A DNA stretch of 30,485 nt. It comes from an uncultured Verrucomicrobia subdivision 3 bacterium. Lineage in GTDB: Bacteria > Verrucomicrobiota > Verrucomicrobiae > Limisphaerales > CAMLLE01. Where the stretch lies: assembly GCA_946480555.1 (NCBI GenBank), contig CAMLLE010000001.1, positions 1 through 30,485 of the forward strand. The letters run 5' to 3'. Every line of letters starts with the position of its first letter. Position 1 is the stretch's first letter. The notes beneath the pieces are model-generated. The model was not told where the DNA came from and did no database searches. It saw nothing but the letters and a program-made list of their open reading frames with translations. Positions 1-7,874 of this stretch are shown in pieces. The translations under genes and the position numbers were made by a program.

Positions 1-153
1 CAGCGATTCTGAATCATTCACGTGCTGCGGCCGATCTCCGACACAGCCGCGCTCCATTTTCCAGACAGGCGCTGAGCGACGCGGAACGCCGTGGTCGGGT
101 TGAGCCACAATTTATTTCACCCCCAACCCCCTTCCGTGGCACGATGCGCGCGC

Positions 154-1212
154 ATGATGAAGACATTGTTCACGTTGCTTGCGGCGCTCGTTCTGTTCAC
201 CAGCGGATGTGGCACGGTGCAAACAGCGAAGGTTCCGGAAGAAAAGGATCTCGCGGCGTATCTCCTGGTGTATTTCCTCGATGCGAATCACAGCCTGCAT
301 TTCGCGCTCAGTTCCGATGGCTACACGTTCACCGATGTGAACAACGGCAAGCCGATCATGAAGGGAGAGGAACTCGCGGAACAGAAGGGCATCCGCGATC
401 CGCACATCACGCGCGGGCCAGACAATGCGTTCTATCTCGCGATGACCGATCTGCACATTTTCGGAAAGCGCGAAGGGTTTCGCACGACCGAGTGGCAGCG
501 GCCGGCGGAGAAGTATGACTGGGGCAACAACCGCGCATTCGTTTTGATGAAGTCCACCAATCTCATCGACTGGTCGCACACAAACCTGCGCGTGGATCAG
601 GCGTTCCCCGGCCTGGAAGATGTCGGCTGCGTCTGGGCACCGCAAACCGTTTACGACTCTGAGAAGGGCAAGATGATGATCTATTTCACGATGCGCCTCG
701 GTCACGGACGGACGAAGCTCTACTACAGCTACACAGACGACGCATTCACAAAGCTCGAAACCTATCCCGAGGAACTGTTCAAGTATCCGCGGCCGGAGGT
801 TCAGATTCTCGACGCTGACATCACGAAGGTTGGCAACAAGTTCCACATGTTCTACGTCGCGCAGGAGCGCGGCGGCGGAATCAAGCAAGCCATCTCCGAC
901 AAGATCAATCGCGACTACGTCTTTGATCCTCTGAAAGTGGACCCGGAGCGCGTCGCCTGCGAAGCACCGACGATCTGGAAGCGCAATGGCGAGAACAAGT
1001 GGGTGCTGATGTATGACGTCTTCGGCCTGAACCCGCACAACATGGGCTTCAGCGAAACGACGGATTTCAAGACTTTCACGAAGATCGGTTACTTCAACGA
1101 TGGCCCGATGAAGGCGACGAACTTCTCCTCGCCGAAACACGGCGCCGTCATTTCACTGACCGCATCGGAAGCCAGGCGGCTGGCGGATCGCTGGGGGCTG
1201 AGCAAATATTGA
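154..1212 (+). CDS. GH43-like beta-propeller lipoprotein (putative glycosidase)
   Basis: The protein has about 352 residues and resembles family 43/62 glycoside hydrolases, five-bladed propellers that usually cleave arabinosides or xylosides. The N-terminus reads as a lipoprotein signal (MMKTLF, a hydrophobic stretch, then LFTSGC), so it should be anchored in a membrane facing the periplasm or outside. Propeller signatures follow in order: 'RDPHI' before 'FYLAMTD', 'WAPQTVYD' before 'GKMMIYF', 'ILDADITK' before 'KFHMFY', and 'CEAPT' before 'KWVLMYD'. The glutamate in CEAPT matches the place of the usual general acid. The start was set at 154 (157 is equally possible) because the signal peptide begins there; a start at 91 would put 21 polar residues in front of it. 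It converges on the DUF3160 gene. The substrate cannot be told from sequence. Confidence 0.72.
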   Translation: MMKTLFTLLAALVLFTSGCGTVQTAKVPEEKDLAAYLLVYFLDANHSLHFALSSDGYTFTDVNNGKPIMKGEELAEQKGIRDPHITRGPDNAFYLAMTDLHIFGKREGFRTTEWQRPAEKYDWGNNRAFVLMKSTNLIDWSHTNLRVDQAFPGLEDVGCVWAPQTVYDSEKGKMMIYFTMRLGHGRTKLYYSYTDDAFTKLETYPEELFKYPRPEVQILDADITKVGNKFHMFYVAQERGGGIKQAISDKINRDYVFDPLKVDPERVACEAPTIWKRNGENKWVLMYDVFGLNPHNMGFSETTDFKTFTKIGYFNDGPMKATNFSSPKHGAVISLTASEARRLADRWGLSKY

Positions 1213-1231
1213 AACGATCGGCCAACCAGCT

Positions 1232-1253
1232 CATTCAATCGTCCGATTGAATG
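1232..1253. terminator. Hairpin between convergent genes
   Basis: CATTCAATCG and CGATTGAATG form a perfect 10-bp inverted repeat around two bases. It lies between the stop codons of the GH43-like gene (1212) and the opposing DUF3160 gene (1294). There is no T-run, so it is at best a bidirectional or Rho-assisted terminator. Confidence 0.4.
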
Positions 1254-1293
1254 TCCCAGTTTGCGCGAGCTTCCATCGCCGGGAGCCGCCAGC

Positions 1294-4008
1294 TCAAGGC
1301 TTGGGCACCAGGTAGCTTTTGGTCCAATCCGGTGCGGGTGGAACGAGGTTGTTCGTCACCTGCGTCTTCCATTGCGCATCCGTCAAGCGAGTGTTCGGAT
1401 CGAGTTCAAACTCGTAGTGACTTAAGACGGGGCCGGCATACACCGCGAGATCGCCCGGCCCGTTATCGACTGCCACAAACATCATCTGCACGTTGCCAAC
1501 CGCTTCGTGCAGGATGCTGCCAGGATCGCCGACCAGCGGATCGGGCGCATCCGTGTGAACCGTGGTCACCAACGCGTCCCAATAATCGGAGCCTTTCTCA
1601 TCGCCGGTTTCCTTCAAATTGGTCGCGTAGTTGGGAGGCACGTATTCGCTGGCTGGTTGATAGAACAAATGCGGATACCATCCCGTGTAGTTACGCGTTC
1701 CGTCGTAGAAAAACTCCACCAACTGCTGCAGAAAGAGATTCTCCGAAGCTGAGAACGCTGTTCCGGCGAGCTCCTTCTCCGACATTGAACGCAACGTGCT
1801 CACGGTCGAAACGAAGTGATCCATCAGCGCGACACGATTGGAATGCATTGTGGCGCCGGAGACCGCCACATCGTACGGCACCGGTTCTCCGAAAATGTCG
1901 TTCGTATAATGGGTGTAATGAAAGACGCCATTCGTCGGCAAGGTTGCAAGAACGGCTTTGGTGGCGAGCGCCATCTGGCCGATTCTCGACCAGAACTCTG
2001 GCAGAGGCTCAACGTAGCCCTTTGGATAAAGGCAAACGACAATGGGCGTGTAGGATTCCTTCACATAGAGCGCAGTGGCATGACGCAAATGCGTCCATGA
2101 TGCGAGCTGAGTATTGAGTGTTTTCATCGCCCAAGAACGCGTCCGCATGACCTCGGGATACTGCGGTCCGGTCGTGGGTTCCGAAAGGAGCCGGAGACAG
2201 GCGAGCCAGTGATTGTAAATGCAGTTGGTCCAGGCCGAGGAATTCTGGCTGTCGATCACATTGCGCACCGCCGCAAGATTGTGCTGATACTTTCGGCCGT
2301 CGCGCCAGTAGGCCCTTCCGTCCGCAGGAACAAGCGTCCGGGCGATGCGAGCGGCGATCTCAGGCACAACCTGGCTGTTGCCCAAAACCGCAAAGGCAAC
2401 GTCGAGCGCGCTCGGTACGCGGCGCAGAACCTTGTCACTGAAATCGGGAATTCCATCTTCATCCCAAAGGATGCTGTCAAAGGTGCATTTGCTGAAAGTC
2501 CAGCTGTCCATGGTGAAGCGTTGTCCCATGAAGGTGAACGAACGCGGCAGCTTGACCTGAATCTCACTGAACGGCGTGTAGTAGTAGCCACTCGTCACCT
2601 GTTGCATTCCCAGCTGGCCGGTCATCAGCTGGTTTTGAAGATTGGTCAGGGCGGGCAGATTCGGAAGGTCCGCCGGAGCGTCAATGCCCGCTGCGACGAG
2701 CAATCCATTCAATTGTGCAAAGTCGAGCGAGTCCGCCGTACCAACGAGCATTTCCAACGTACGATTGAACTGAAACCAGTTCGTGAAAGCACCGGAGCGC
2801 CGCAGCAACAGTTCCATGGCCACAGCCCCGGAAAGCTCCCGCAAGGAGTTCGTGCCGTTTCCTGCCACACCGGTCGAAAACCCGGCGTAACGAAAATCGG
2901 CCAGTCCACACCACATCATTGCGCGAAAGTACCGAGCGAGCGAATCGGAGTTCGCGTAGTGCCCGCGGACGGTGAATTGCGAAAAATCCATCAGGCGGGG
3001 TTCGCCAAACAAATCGAAGCTGGCCGCCTGCTGTTGATTGATCGCCGCCAGTGCCGCATTTACCCGGGCCGATTGCCCGAGCGAACCCGGTTCGTTGATC
3101 CCACTGGCCAGCGAACGCGCAACCGCCAGGAAGTAATCAGCATCACGGACTCCGTTGGTCAAAGGCGTTCCCGCTGCCTCGCTCCAAAGCGCCGGAACCT
3201 GCGCTGCCATGGAGGCAAGGAGATCGGACAAGGTCGGATGGAACGCTGTTTCCTCGATCTCCGCCAGCATCAGGATCAAGGATCGATGCCATGCTTGGAG
3301 AATGGAATCGGTCGTCACGAACACAGGGAGCTCGTCCGTGTAGATGTCGTAATAGACATCCGCGAAACTGCGGCGCTCAAGGCGCTGGCTGACCACAAAG
3401 CCATTCGTGTGAAAAACCGCGAACTCGGCAGGATTGAGCCGGAAATCGAACACCCGCCGGTTCTGCCATGAGTTGGTGGCATTCCAAACGGCGGGATCGA
3501 TGTTGAAGAGGTTCCAGTATTCAGCTGTGGTGGGATCGAAGGTGACCTGCGGCAGATATTGGTTGGTCACCTGGTAGCCGGCCACGAAATCCTCCAACGA
3601 CAGCTGCCCGATTTGTCGAATTTGCTGACCAAACGCCGTTCCATATCCAAACACCGCGTCCCCAAGTCCGCTCGCGCTGGAGGCAAGTCTGACAGTCGCG
3701 AGCACACGATAGAAGGTCTGGGGATCGATCGCCGGAACCGACACGCGGAGAAACTCGTCTGACACACCGACACCTCCCGCGAACGGTCCGACGACGTCGG
3801 TCCAGTTCGCCAGATTTGTGCTCTGCTGAACGATGTATTCCGGATACATGGCGCTGACCGGAAGGCTGAACTGCGAATGCAATCCGATCTCGCCCTGTGT
3901 ATTGGATTTTTTGAAATGAAGTTGAACTTCATCTTTCCCCGATGACGGCTGTGCGAGTGCCAAAAGCACCATCAAGGAAAAGCCGGTGTGATAGCGCATG
4001 AGTTTCAT
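1294..4008 (-). CDS. Secreted DUF3160 family protein
   Basis: This is a 904-residue exported protein of unknown function. Residues 1-24 look like a signal peptide (MKLMRYHTGFSLMVLLALAQ, then SSG). Residues of about 30-105 hold the verrucomicrobial 'QSTNLANWTDVVGPF ... FYRVLATV' module, which usually sits at the C-terminus of exported proteins but here comes first. The rest matches DUF3160, including the hallmark 'PVFVTTDSILQAWHRSLI' at about residue 225, and later 'TVHTDAPDPLVGDPGSILHEAVG'. No known catalytic triad or metal site could be assigned. The start at 4008 is preceded by AAGGATT on the minus strand, a reasonable ribosome site; the next ATG (3999) is possible. It is transcribed away from the VOC cluster and has no same-strand partner nearby. 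Confidence 0.85.
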   Translation of the reverse strand: MKLMRYHTGFSLMVLLALAQPSSGKDEVQLHFKKSNTQGEIGLHSQFSLPVSAMYPEYIVQQSTNLANWTDVVGPFAGGVGVSDEFLRVSVPAIDPQTFYRVLATVRLASSASGLGDAVFGYGTAFGQQIRQIGQLSLEDFVAGYQVTNQYLPQVTFDPTTAEYWNLFNIDPAVWNATNSWQNRRVFDFRLNPAEFAVFHTNGFVVSQRLERRSFADVYYDIYTDELPVFVTTDSILQAWHRSLILMLAEIEETAFHPTLSDLLASMAAQVPALWSEAAGTPLTNGVRDADYFLAVARSLASGINEPGSLGQSARVNAALAAINQQQAASFDLFGEPRLMDFSQFTVRGHYANSDSLARYFRAMMWCGLADFRYAGFSTGVAGNGTNSLRELSGAVAMELLLRRSGAFTNWFQFNRTLEMLVGTADSLDFAQLNGLLVAAGIDAPADLPNLPALTNLQNQLMTGQLGMQQVTSGYYYTPFSEIQVKLPRSFTFMGQRFTMDSWTFSKCTFDSILWDEDGIPDFSDKVLRRVPSALDVAFAVLGNSQVVPEIAARIARTLVPADGRAYWRDGRKYQHNLAAVRNVIDSQNSSAWTNCIYNHWLACLRLLSEPTTGPQYPEVMRTRSWAMKTLNTQLASWTHLRHATALYVKESYTPIVVCLYPKGYVEPLPEFWSRIGQMALATKAVLATLPTNGVFHYTHYTNDIFGEPVPYDVAVSGATMHSNRVALMDHFVSTVSTLRSMSEKELAGTAFSASENLFLQQLVEFFYDGTRNYTGWYPHLFYQPASEYVPPNYATNLKETGDEKGSDYWDALVTTVHTDAPDPLVGDPGSILHEAVGNVQMMFVAVDNGPGDLAVYAGPVLSHYEFELDPNTRLTDAQWKTQVTNNLVPPAPDWTKSYLVPKP

Positions 4009-4206
4009 AATCCTTGAACCCCGAGCTTAGGCCGACCCGGCTGCCTGTAAACATCCATTTCGGCAAGGGGCCAGCCCTTTCAGATCGCAGCCATCACAAA
4101 ATCTGTGTCGGGAATCTCCCGCTTGAATTCGAACGAGTCACCGGCAGCCGGGGTGGGTTTTCACCCATGGAGACAGCAACCTTACTTCTGAAAAAGTTTC
4201 AGCTCA

Positions 4207-4238
4207 TTGTCCTGAACCAGCCGACTCGTTCGTCATAG
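4207..4238 (+). promoter_or_regulatory. ECF-type promoter-like element, copy 1
   Basis: TTGTCCTG, 14 variable bases, then TTCGTCATAG. The left box (TGTCC) and the CGTC box are separated by a spacing typical of -35/-10 pairs, and the element ends 26 bp before the VOC start codon at 4264. The same 32-bp layout recurs at 4718-4749 and, on the minus strand, at 13475-13506. Known ECF42 promoters (TGTCGA / CGTC type, linked to DGPF genes) are the closest match I recall. The role is inferred. Confidence 0.65.
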
Positions 4239-4263
4239 GAGCGAAATCAATACATTCAAAAAC

Positions 4264-4707
4264 ATGAGCACGAATCGAAATCCCATCGTCCAAACCTACC
4301 TCTTCTTCAACAGCAACACGGAGGAGGCCGTGGAGTTCTACCGCCAGGCACTTGGCGCGAAACTCGAGATGCTGATGCGCTTCAAGGAAAGCCCCGAAGC
4401 GCCGCCGCCAGGCGTGATTCCGCCGGGTCACGAGAACAAAATCATGCATTGCAGCTTCCGCATCGGCGATACGGTGGTGATGGCGTCGGACGGATGCGGC
4501 ACCGAAGCGCAGGCGTTCAAAGGCTTCTCGCTGTCACTCGCAGTTGCAACGGAAGCCGAAGCGGATCGTTATTTCAACGCGCTGGCGCAGGGTGGCAAAG
4601 TGACGATGCCGCTCACCAGAACCTTCTGGTCGCCGCGCTTTGGAATGCTGGAAGACAGGTTTGGCATCGGCTGGATGATCAACGTTGTTCCGGCCGGACA
4701 AGAATAA
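4264..4707 (+). CDS. VOC superfamily protein, PhnB/YjdN-like
   Basis: This 147-residue cytosolic protein belongs to the vicinal oxygen chelate fold and resembles E. coli PhnB/YjdN and the '3-dmu-9_3-mt' domain. It opens with 'TYLFFNSNTEEAVEFYRQALGAKLEML' split by the usual beta-alpha pattern. It continues with 'IMHCSFRIGDTVVMASD' and ends with 'FWSPRFGMLEDRFGIGWMINV', the family's closing strand pair. Members bind a metal in the barrel, but the reaction of this subgroup is unknown. The start at 4264 is an ATG with an A-rich leader and no clear Shine-Dalgarno. The gene has its own ECF-like promoter (4207-4238). A second such element follows it and drives the next gene, so the two neighbours are probably co-regulated rather than only co-transcribed. 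Confidence 0.88.
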   Translation: MSTNRNPIVQTYLFFNSNTEEAVEFYRQALGAKLEMLMRFKESPEAPPPGVIPPGHENKIMHCSFRIGDTVVMASDGCGTEAQAFKGFSLSLAVATEAEADRYFNALAQGGKVTMPLTRTFWSPRFGMLEDRFGIGWMINVVPAGQE

Positions 4708-4717
4708 TTCTGGAAGG

Positions 4718-4749
4718 TTGTCCTGAACTCGTTTGCCTGTTCGTCATAG
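4718..4749 (+). promoter_or_regulatory. ECF-type promoter-like element, copy 2
   Basis: TTGTCCTGAAC, 11 variable bases, then TTCGTCATAG; 21 of 32 positions in these two arms are identical to copy 1 at 4207. It starts 11 bp after the stop codon of the VOC gene and ends 29 bp before the ATG at 4778, the same geometry as copies 1 and 3. The downstream leader also resembles that of copy 1 (GAAA.CA ... TCAAA). The promoter role is inferred. Confidence 0.65.
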
Positions 4750-4777
4750 CAATGAAACCACTCGTTCAAACAAAAGC

Positions 4778-5308
4778 ATGATCATGAAAGCCAAACTCAC
4801 TTCTCTCTGCGCCGCCTTGTTATTGAGCTCTTCGCTCGCCTCGACCGCCGCTGAAATCCCCCAACCCAAACCCGGTTCAGCCGAATTCGAACGCATGAAA
4901 TCACTTGTCGGCACCTGGGCCGGCAAAGTCGATATGGGCCAGGGACCGATCGACATGACCATCCAATACCGGTTGCTCGCGAACGGCAGCGTCCTTGAGG
5001 AACGCTGTTTCATCGGGACGCCGAACGAAATGGTGTCGATGTATTACGATCAGGGCGGCAAGCTCGCCATAACGCACTACTGCGTGATGAGAAACCGGCC
5101 GGCGATGCTGCTGAAATCATCAGACGCAAAGACAATCAAGTTCGATTTTGATTCGAGCTGCGGCATCAATCCATCCCAGGAATCCCACATGCACGCCTTG
5201 AGCATCACATTCGACGACGCGGATACCATCACCACCAGCTGCAACTCTTACATCGAGGGCAAGCAAGTCGATGGCAAGAGCACCACGTTCAAGCGCGTGA
5301 AGCCTTGA
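4778..5308 (+). CDS. Secreted DUF1579-like protein
   Basis: A 176-residue protein with an N-terminal signal peptide (MIMKAKLTSLCAALLLSSSL, cleavage probably after STAAA/E) followed by a single domain. It contains 'FERMKSLVGTWAGKV', 'GSVLEERCFIGTPNEMVSMYY' and 'LAITHYCVMRNRP', which resemble DUF1579 and related lipocalin-like or nitrobindin-like barrels of unknown function. The reading frame runs upstream to 4733, but that part overlaps the promoter-like element at 4718-4749. The ATG at 4778 (or 4784) fits both the signal peptide and the 26-29 bp promoter spacing seen for its two sister genes. The next VOC gene follows 21 bp later and lacks its own copy of the element, so it is probably read from the same transcript. 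Confidence 0.75.
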   Translation: MIMKAKLTSLCAALLLSSSLASTAAEIPQPKPGSAEFERMKSLVGTWAGKVDMGQGPIDMTIQYRLLANGSVLEERCFIGTPNEMVSMYYDQGGKLAITHYCVMRNRPAMLLKSSDAKTIKFDFDSSCGINPSQESHMHALSITFDDADTITTSCNSYIEGKQVDGKSTTFKRVKP

Positions 5309-5329
5309 ACAGATGATTGGTCTCGAAAC

Positions 5330-5863
5330 ATGCAAAGAATCACTCCATTCCTTTGGTTCGACACTCAAGCGGAAGACGCGGTGAAGTTTTACACCGCGAT
5401 CTTCCCGCGCTCGAAGGTGCTGAGGACACTGCGCTATAGCGAATCGGGCGCGCGTGTTTCGGGCCGGCCCGCCGGCTCCGTGATGACCATCGAGTTCGAG
5501 CTTGATGGCCAGCGATTCGTCGCGCTGAACGGGGGCCCGCAATTTCCATTCACCGACGCCGTTTCATTTGTGGTGAATTGTCGAACGCAGCGCGAGCTGG
5601 ACCGCTATTGGACGAAGCTCACCGCGGGCGGAAGACCTGTTCAATGCGGCTGGTTGAAAGACAAGTTCGGCGTGTCGTGGCAAGTGGTGCCAGCCATTCT
5701 GGATGAATTGATCGGCGATGCCGATCCGGAGAAAAGCGAGCGCGTCATGATGGCGATGCTGAAGATGGTCAAGCTGGACATCGCAAAACTGAAATCCGCC
5801 GCCAGTCACTCAGGAACAAAACGCGGGGTAAAGACGCGGCGGGCGAACGAACGGAAATTTTGA
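5330..5863 (+). CDS. VOC superfamily protein (3-dmu-9_3-mt/PhnB type)
   Basis: The protein has 177 residues; the first 120 or so form a VOC domain close to the family annotated as 3-demethylubiquinone-9 3-methyltransferase-like. Landmarks are 'ITPFLWFDTQAEDAVKFYTAIF', split as usual into strand and helix, 'MTIEFELDGQRFVALNGGPQF', 'SFVVNC' and 'CGWLKDKFGVSWQVVP'. The true methyltransferase activity is doubtful for this family; these are small metal-binding barrels of unknown substrate. The last 30 residues are basic and look disordered. It lies 21 bp after the DUF1579-like gene and just before the tetR operator, with its stop 9 bp from that site. It is probably the last gene of the small ECF-controlled transcript. 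Confidence 0.85.
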   Translation: MQRITPFLWFDTQAEDAVKFYTAIFPRSKVLRTLRYSESGARVSGRPAGSVMTIEFELDGQRFVALNGGPQFPFTDAVSFVVNCRTQRELDRYWTKLTAGGRPVQCGWLKDKFGVSWQVVPAILDELIGDADPEKSERVMMAMLKMVKLDIAKLKSAASHSGTKRGVKTRRANERKF

Positions 5864-5871
5864 AACGGAAT

Positions 5872-5891
5872 ACTTGACTGACTCGTCAACT
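5872..5891. promoter_or_regulatory. Probable TetR operator upstream of tetR
   Basis: The core TTGAC-N6-GTCAA (5874-5889) is a perfect inverted repeat inside ACTTGACTGACTCGTCAACT. A near copy stands at 6572-6591 before the efflux operon. Location 53 bp ahead of the tetR start suggests autorepression. Confidence 0.7.
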
Positions 5892-5943
5892 TGGAGCAAC
5901 GTGCGACACGCTTTGCTGAGCAAGGCGGAAAGTTGCCGACGTT

Positions 5944-6555
5944 ATGGGCCGAGTCAGTGATGCCAAACAAAGATTGATGAACAGCCTCACAGAGTTGATC
6001 TGGGCAGGTTCATATGGCAGCACGACCGTGGATCACATCTGCGAATGCGCGAAGGTGAAGAAGGGCAGTTTTTACCACTTCTTCGAATCGAAAGCTGCCC
6101 TGGCGGAAGAGGCAATTCGCGCTGAATGGGAAGAGTATCGGAAACACCTCGACACGATCTTTTCGCCATCGCGCGCGCCGATGGAACGCATCCATTGCTA
6201 CTGCGACATGGAGTATCAGGAACAGGTGAAGTTGAAGCAAAAGCACGGTCATGTGCTGGGTTGCCCGCTTTGCACGCTCGGCGCGGAAATCTCCACTCTC
6301 GAAACGGAACTGCGGAAGACGGTCACGGAAATCATGGACCAGTCGCGCCGCTATTTTGAAACCACGATTCGCGACGCTCATGCCGCTGAATTGATTCACG
6401 CGCCGGACGCCGTCAGCAAGTCGCGCCTGGTTTACACCTACGTTGAAGGCGTCCTCACCCAGGCGCGCATCAAGGACGATTTAGCTCCACTCAAAGAAAT
6501 GGAACGCGGGATTCTCGACATCCTGGGCGCGAAGAATCAAAGCGCCGCGGCTTAA
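5944..6555 (+). CDS. TetR/AcrR family transcriptional repressor
   Basis: A 203-residue regulator with the family's N-terminal helix-turn-helix: 'GSYGSTTVDHICECAKVKKG' (residues 22-41) followed by 'SFYHFFESKAALAEEAI', the classic TetR recognition helix and following helix. The C-terminal ligand domain contains 'GHVLGCPLCTLGAEIS' (about 102-117), a motif common in this group, but with an additional Cys110 next to Cys107. Cys33, Cys35, Cys85 and Cys87 are also present, so thiol or metal sensing is conceivable. Identical-length inverted repeats at 5872-5891 (before this gene) and 6572-6591 (before the RND operon) point to autorepression and to control of the efflux operon just downstream. The inducer is unknown. 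Confidence 0.9.
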   Translation: MGRVSDAKQRLMNSLTELIWAGSYGSTTVDHICECAKVKKGSFYHFFESKAALAEEAIRAEWEEYRKHLDTIFSPSRAPMERIHCYCDMEYQEQVKLKQKHGHVLGCPLCTLGAEISTLETELRKTVTEIMDQSRRYFETTIRDAHAAELIHAPDAVSKSRLVYTYVEGVLTQARIKDDLAPLKEMERGILDILGAKNQSAAA

Positions 6556-6571
6556 ATTTTTTTCCAAGAAA

Positions 6572-6591
6572 ACTTGTCTAACCAGTCAACT
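6572..6591. promoter_or_regulatory. Probable TetR operator upstream of RND operon
   Basis: ACTTGTCTAACCAGTCAACT, core TTGTC-N6-GTCAA with one mismatch to perfect symmetry. It matches the 5872-5891 site at 15 of 20 positions. The last base is the first base of TATAGT (6591-6596), a good -10 candidate, so bound repressor would cover the promoter. It is 71 bp before the adaptor gene. Confidence 0.7.
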
Positions 6592-6661
6592 ATAGTCTGC
6601 ATGTCCGATCGCTGAAAACAACCCACTCCCAACTTCGGCATGCAGAATACCCAAACCCAAT

Positions 6662-7852
6662 ATGCAAACGCCTGCTCAGAAAACATCCCCGACATCTCCA
6701 GCCGCAACGCCGGTTCCCGGCTCTCCATCAGACGCTGGTCCGTGCCCACCTGCCAGTAAAAGCTGGGTAGCTCCCGCCATCCTCCTGCTTTCGCTTGGCG
6801 TTCTCGGAGGCGGACTTGCAGCTTGGAAAGTGGATGCCATCCAGAAATCCAACGCCGCCGCCAGCCAGCAACCCGAGCAGGTGGAAGCCATCACCATTGC
6901 GGTCGCAAAGGAGAAACAGCATCGCCGCACGACAACCGCGATCGGAACCGTGGTCGCCCTGCGTTCTGTTTCGTTGCGCAATGAACTGGCCGGCACAATT
7001 CGCGAAGTAAAGCTCGCGCCTGGACAGATCGTTGAAGAGGGAACTCTGCTCGTCGCGCTCGATGTCTCGGTGGAAGAGGCCGAACTCAAGGCGCAGGAAG
7101 CCGAGGCCGCGCTCGCGAAAACGATGCTTGCTCGATACGAGCGCGCGATGCAAAGCCGCGCCACGTCGCAGATGGAAGTGGATCGCGCCCGCGCGCAGCT
7201 CGACGTCGCCCAGGCGCAGATCGCGCGAATCAAAGCCGTGATCGCGCGCAAGACCATCGTCGCGCCCTTTCGCGCCCGCGTCGGCATCAGCGATGTGCAT
7301 CCGGGACAGTATCTCAACGAAGGCACGTTGCTGACCACGCTTCAGGGCGTGGACAGTTCGGCGCACGTGGATTTCGCGATTCCGCAAGCAGTCGCCCAAC
7401 AACTGCGGGCCAGCGAGAATGTGGAGATTCTGACAGGCGCAGATCGTTCCGTCGTTGCTGCGGAAATCGTCGCGTTGGATTCGCGGGTGAATCCCGTCAG
7501 CCGCAGCGTCACCGTACGCGCTCGCGTTGCGAACTCGGAGCAGGTTCCTGCACCCGGCGCTTCGGTTCGCGTTCGCGTTCCGGCCAGCGATTCGATGCTT
7601 GCCGTCAGTGTTCCCGTTAGCGCCTTGCGCAAAGGTCCGAGTGGCGACCATGTGTTTGTGGTCAGGCCAGACGACAAAGGCGCCACCCGTGCGCACGTGC
7701 GCAACGTGAAAACCGGGCCCGTGCTCGGCGACGAAGTGCTCTTGCTTTCGGGCGTTTCCGCGGGAGAACAAATCGCAGCGCACGGCTCATTCAAACTGCG
7801 CGACAATGCGCTGGTGATGCCGGCGCAGACCAATTCGGTCGCAATGAAGTAA
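6662..7852 (+). CDS. RND efflux periplasmic adaptor (membrane fusion protein)
   Basis: A 396-residue adaptor of the HlyD/AcrA class that links an inner-membrane RND pump to an outer-membrane channel. A Pro/Thr-rich cytoplasmic tail (1-33) precedes a single membrane anchor (about 35-54, 'WVAPAILLLSLGVLGGGLAA'). The two halves of the lipoyl domain are visible ('AGTIREVKLAPGQIVEEGTL' near 105 and 'APFRARVGISDVHPGQYLNE' near 200). They flank an Ala/Arg-rich coiled coil (about 137-190). A beta-barrel with 'VDFAIPQAVAQQL' and a membrane-proximal domain follow. It has no lipobox, so it is held by the helix rather than by lipid. It is the first gene of a three-gene operon (gap of 22 bp to the pump) under a TetR-type operator at 6572-6591. 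Substrates are probably organic compounds. Confidence 0.92.
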   Translation: MQTPAQKTSPTSPAATPVPGSPSDAGPCPPASKSWVAPAILLLSLGVLGGGLAAWKVDAIQKSNAAASQQPEQVEAITIAVAKEKQHRRTTTAIGTVVALRSVSLRNELAGTIREVKLAPGQIVEEGTLLVALDVSVEEAELKAQEAEAALAKTMLARYERAMQSRATSQMEVDRARAQLDVAQAQIARIKAVIARKTIVAPFRARVGISDVHPGQYLNEGTLLTTLQGVDSSAHVDFAIPQAVAQQLRASENVEILTGADRSVVAAEIVALDSRVNPVSRSVTVRARVANSEQVPAPGASVRVRVPASDSMLAVSVPVSALRKGPSGDHVFVVRPDDKGATRAHVRNVKTGPVLGDEVLLLSGVSAGEQIAAHGSFKLRDNALVMPAQTNSVAMK

Positions 7853-7874
7853 GCCGGGATTGAAAGGGAAATCT

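Noticed and set aside
2209..3471. Open plus-strand frame of 420 codons inside the DUF3160 gene
   Set aside because: It is antisense to a gene with a clear signal peptide and family match, and its translation shows no recognisable motif; GC-rich DNA gives such frames by chance.
4214..4234. Reading the repeated element as a GAAC / CGTC sigmaE-like promoter
   Set aside because: The gap between GAAC and CGTC is only 13 bases, and GAAC is missing from the third copy; the TGTCC / CGTC pair is kept in all three with a 17-base spacing.
5330..5863. Ubiquinone methyltransferase function for the second VOC protein
   Set aside because: The family name comes from old annotation; the protein has a small VOC barrel and no S-adenosylmethionine-binding motif.
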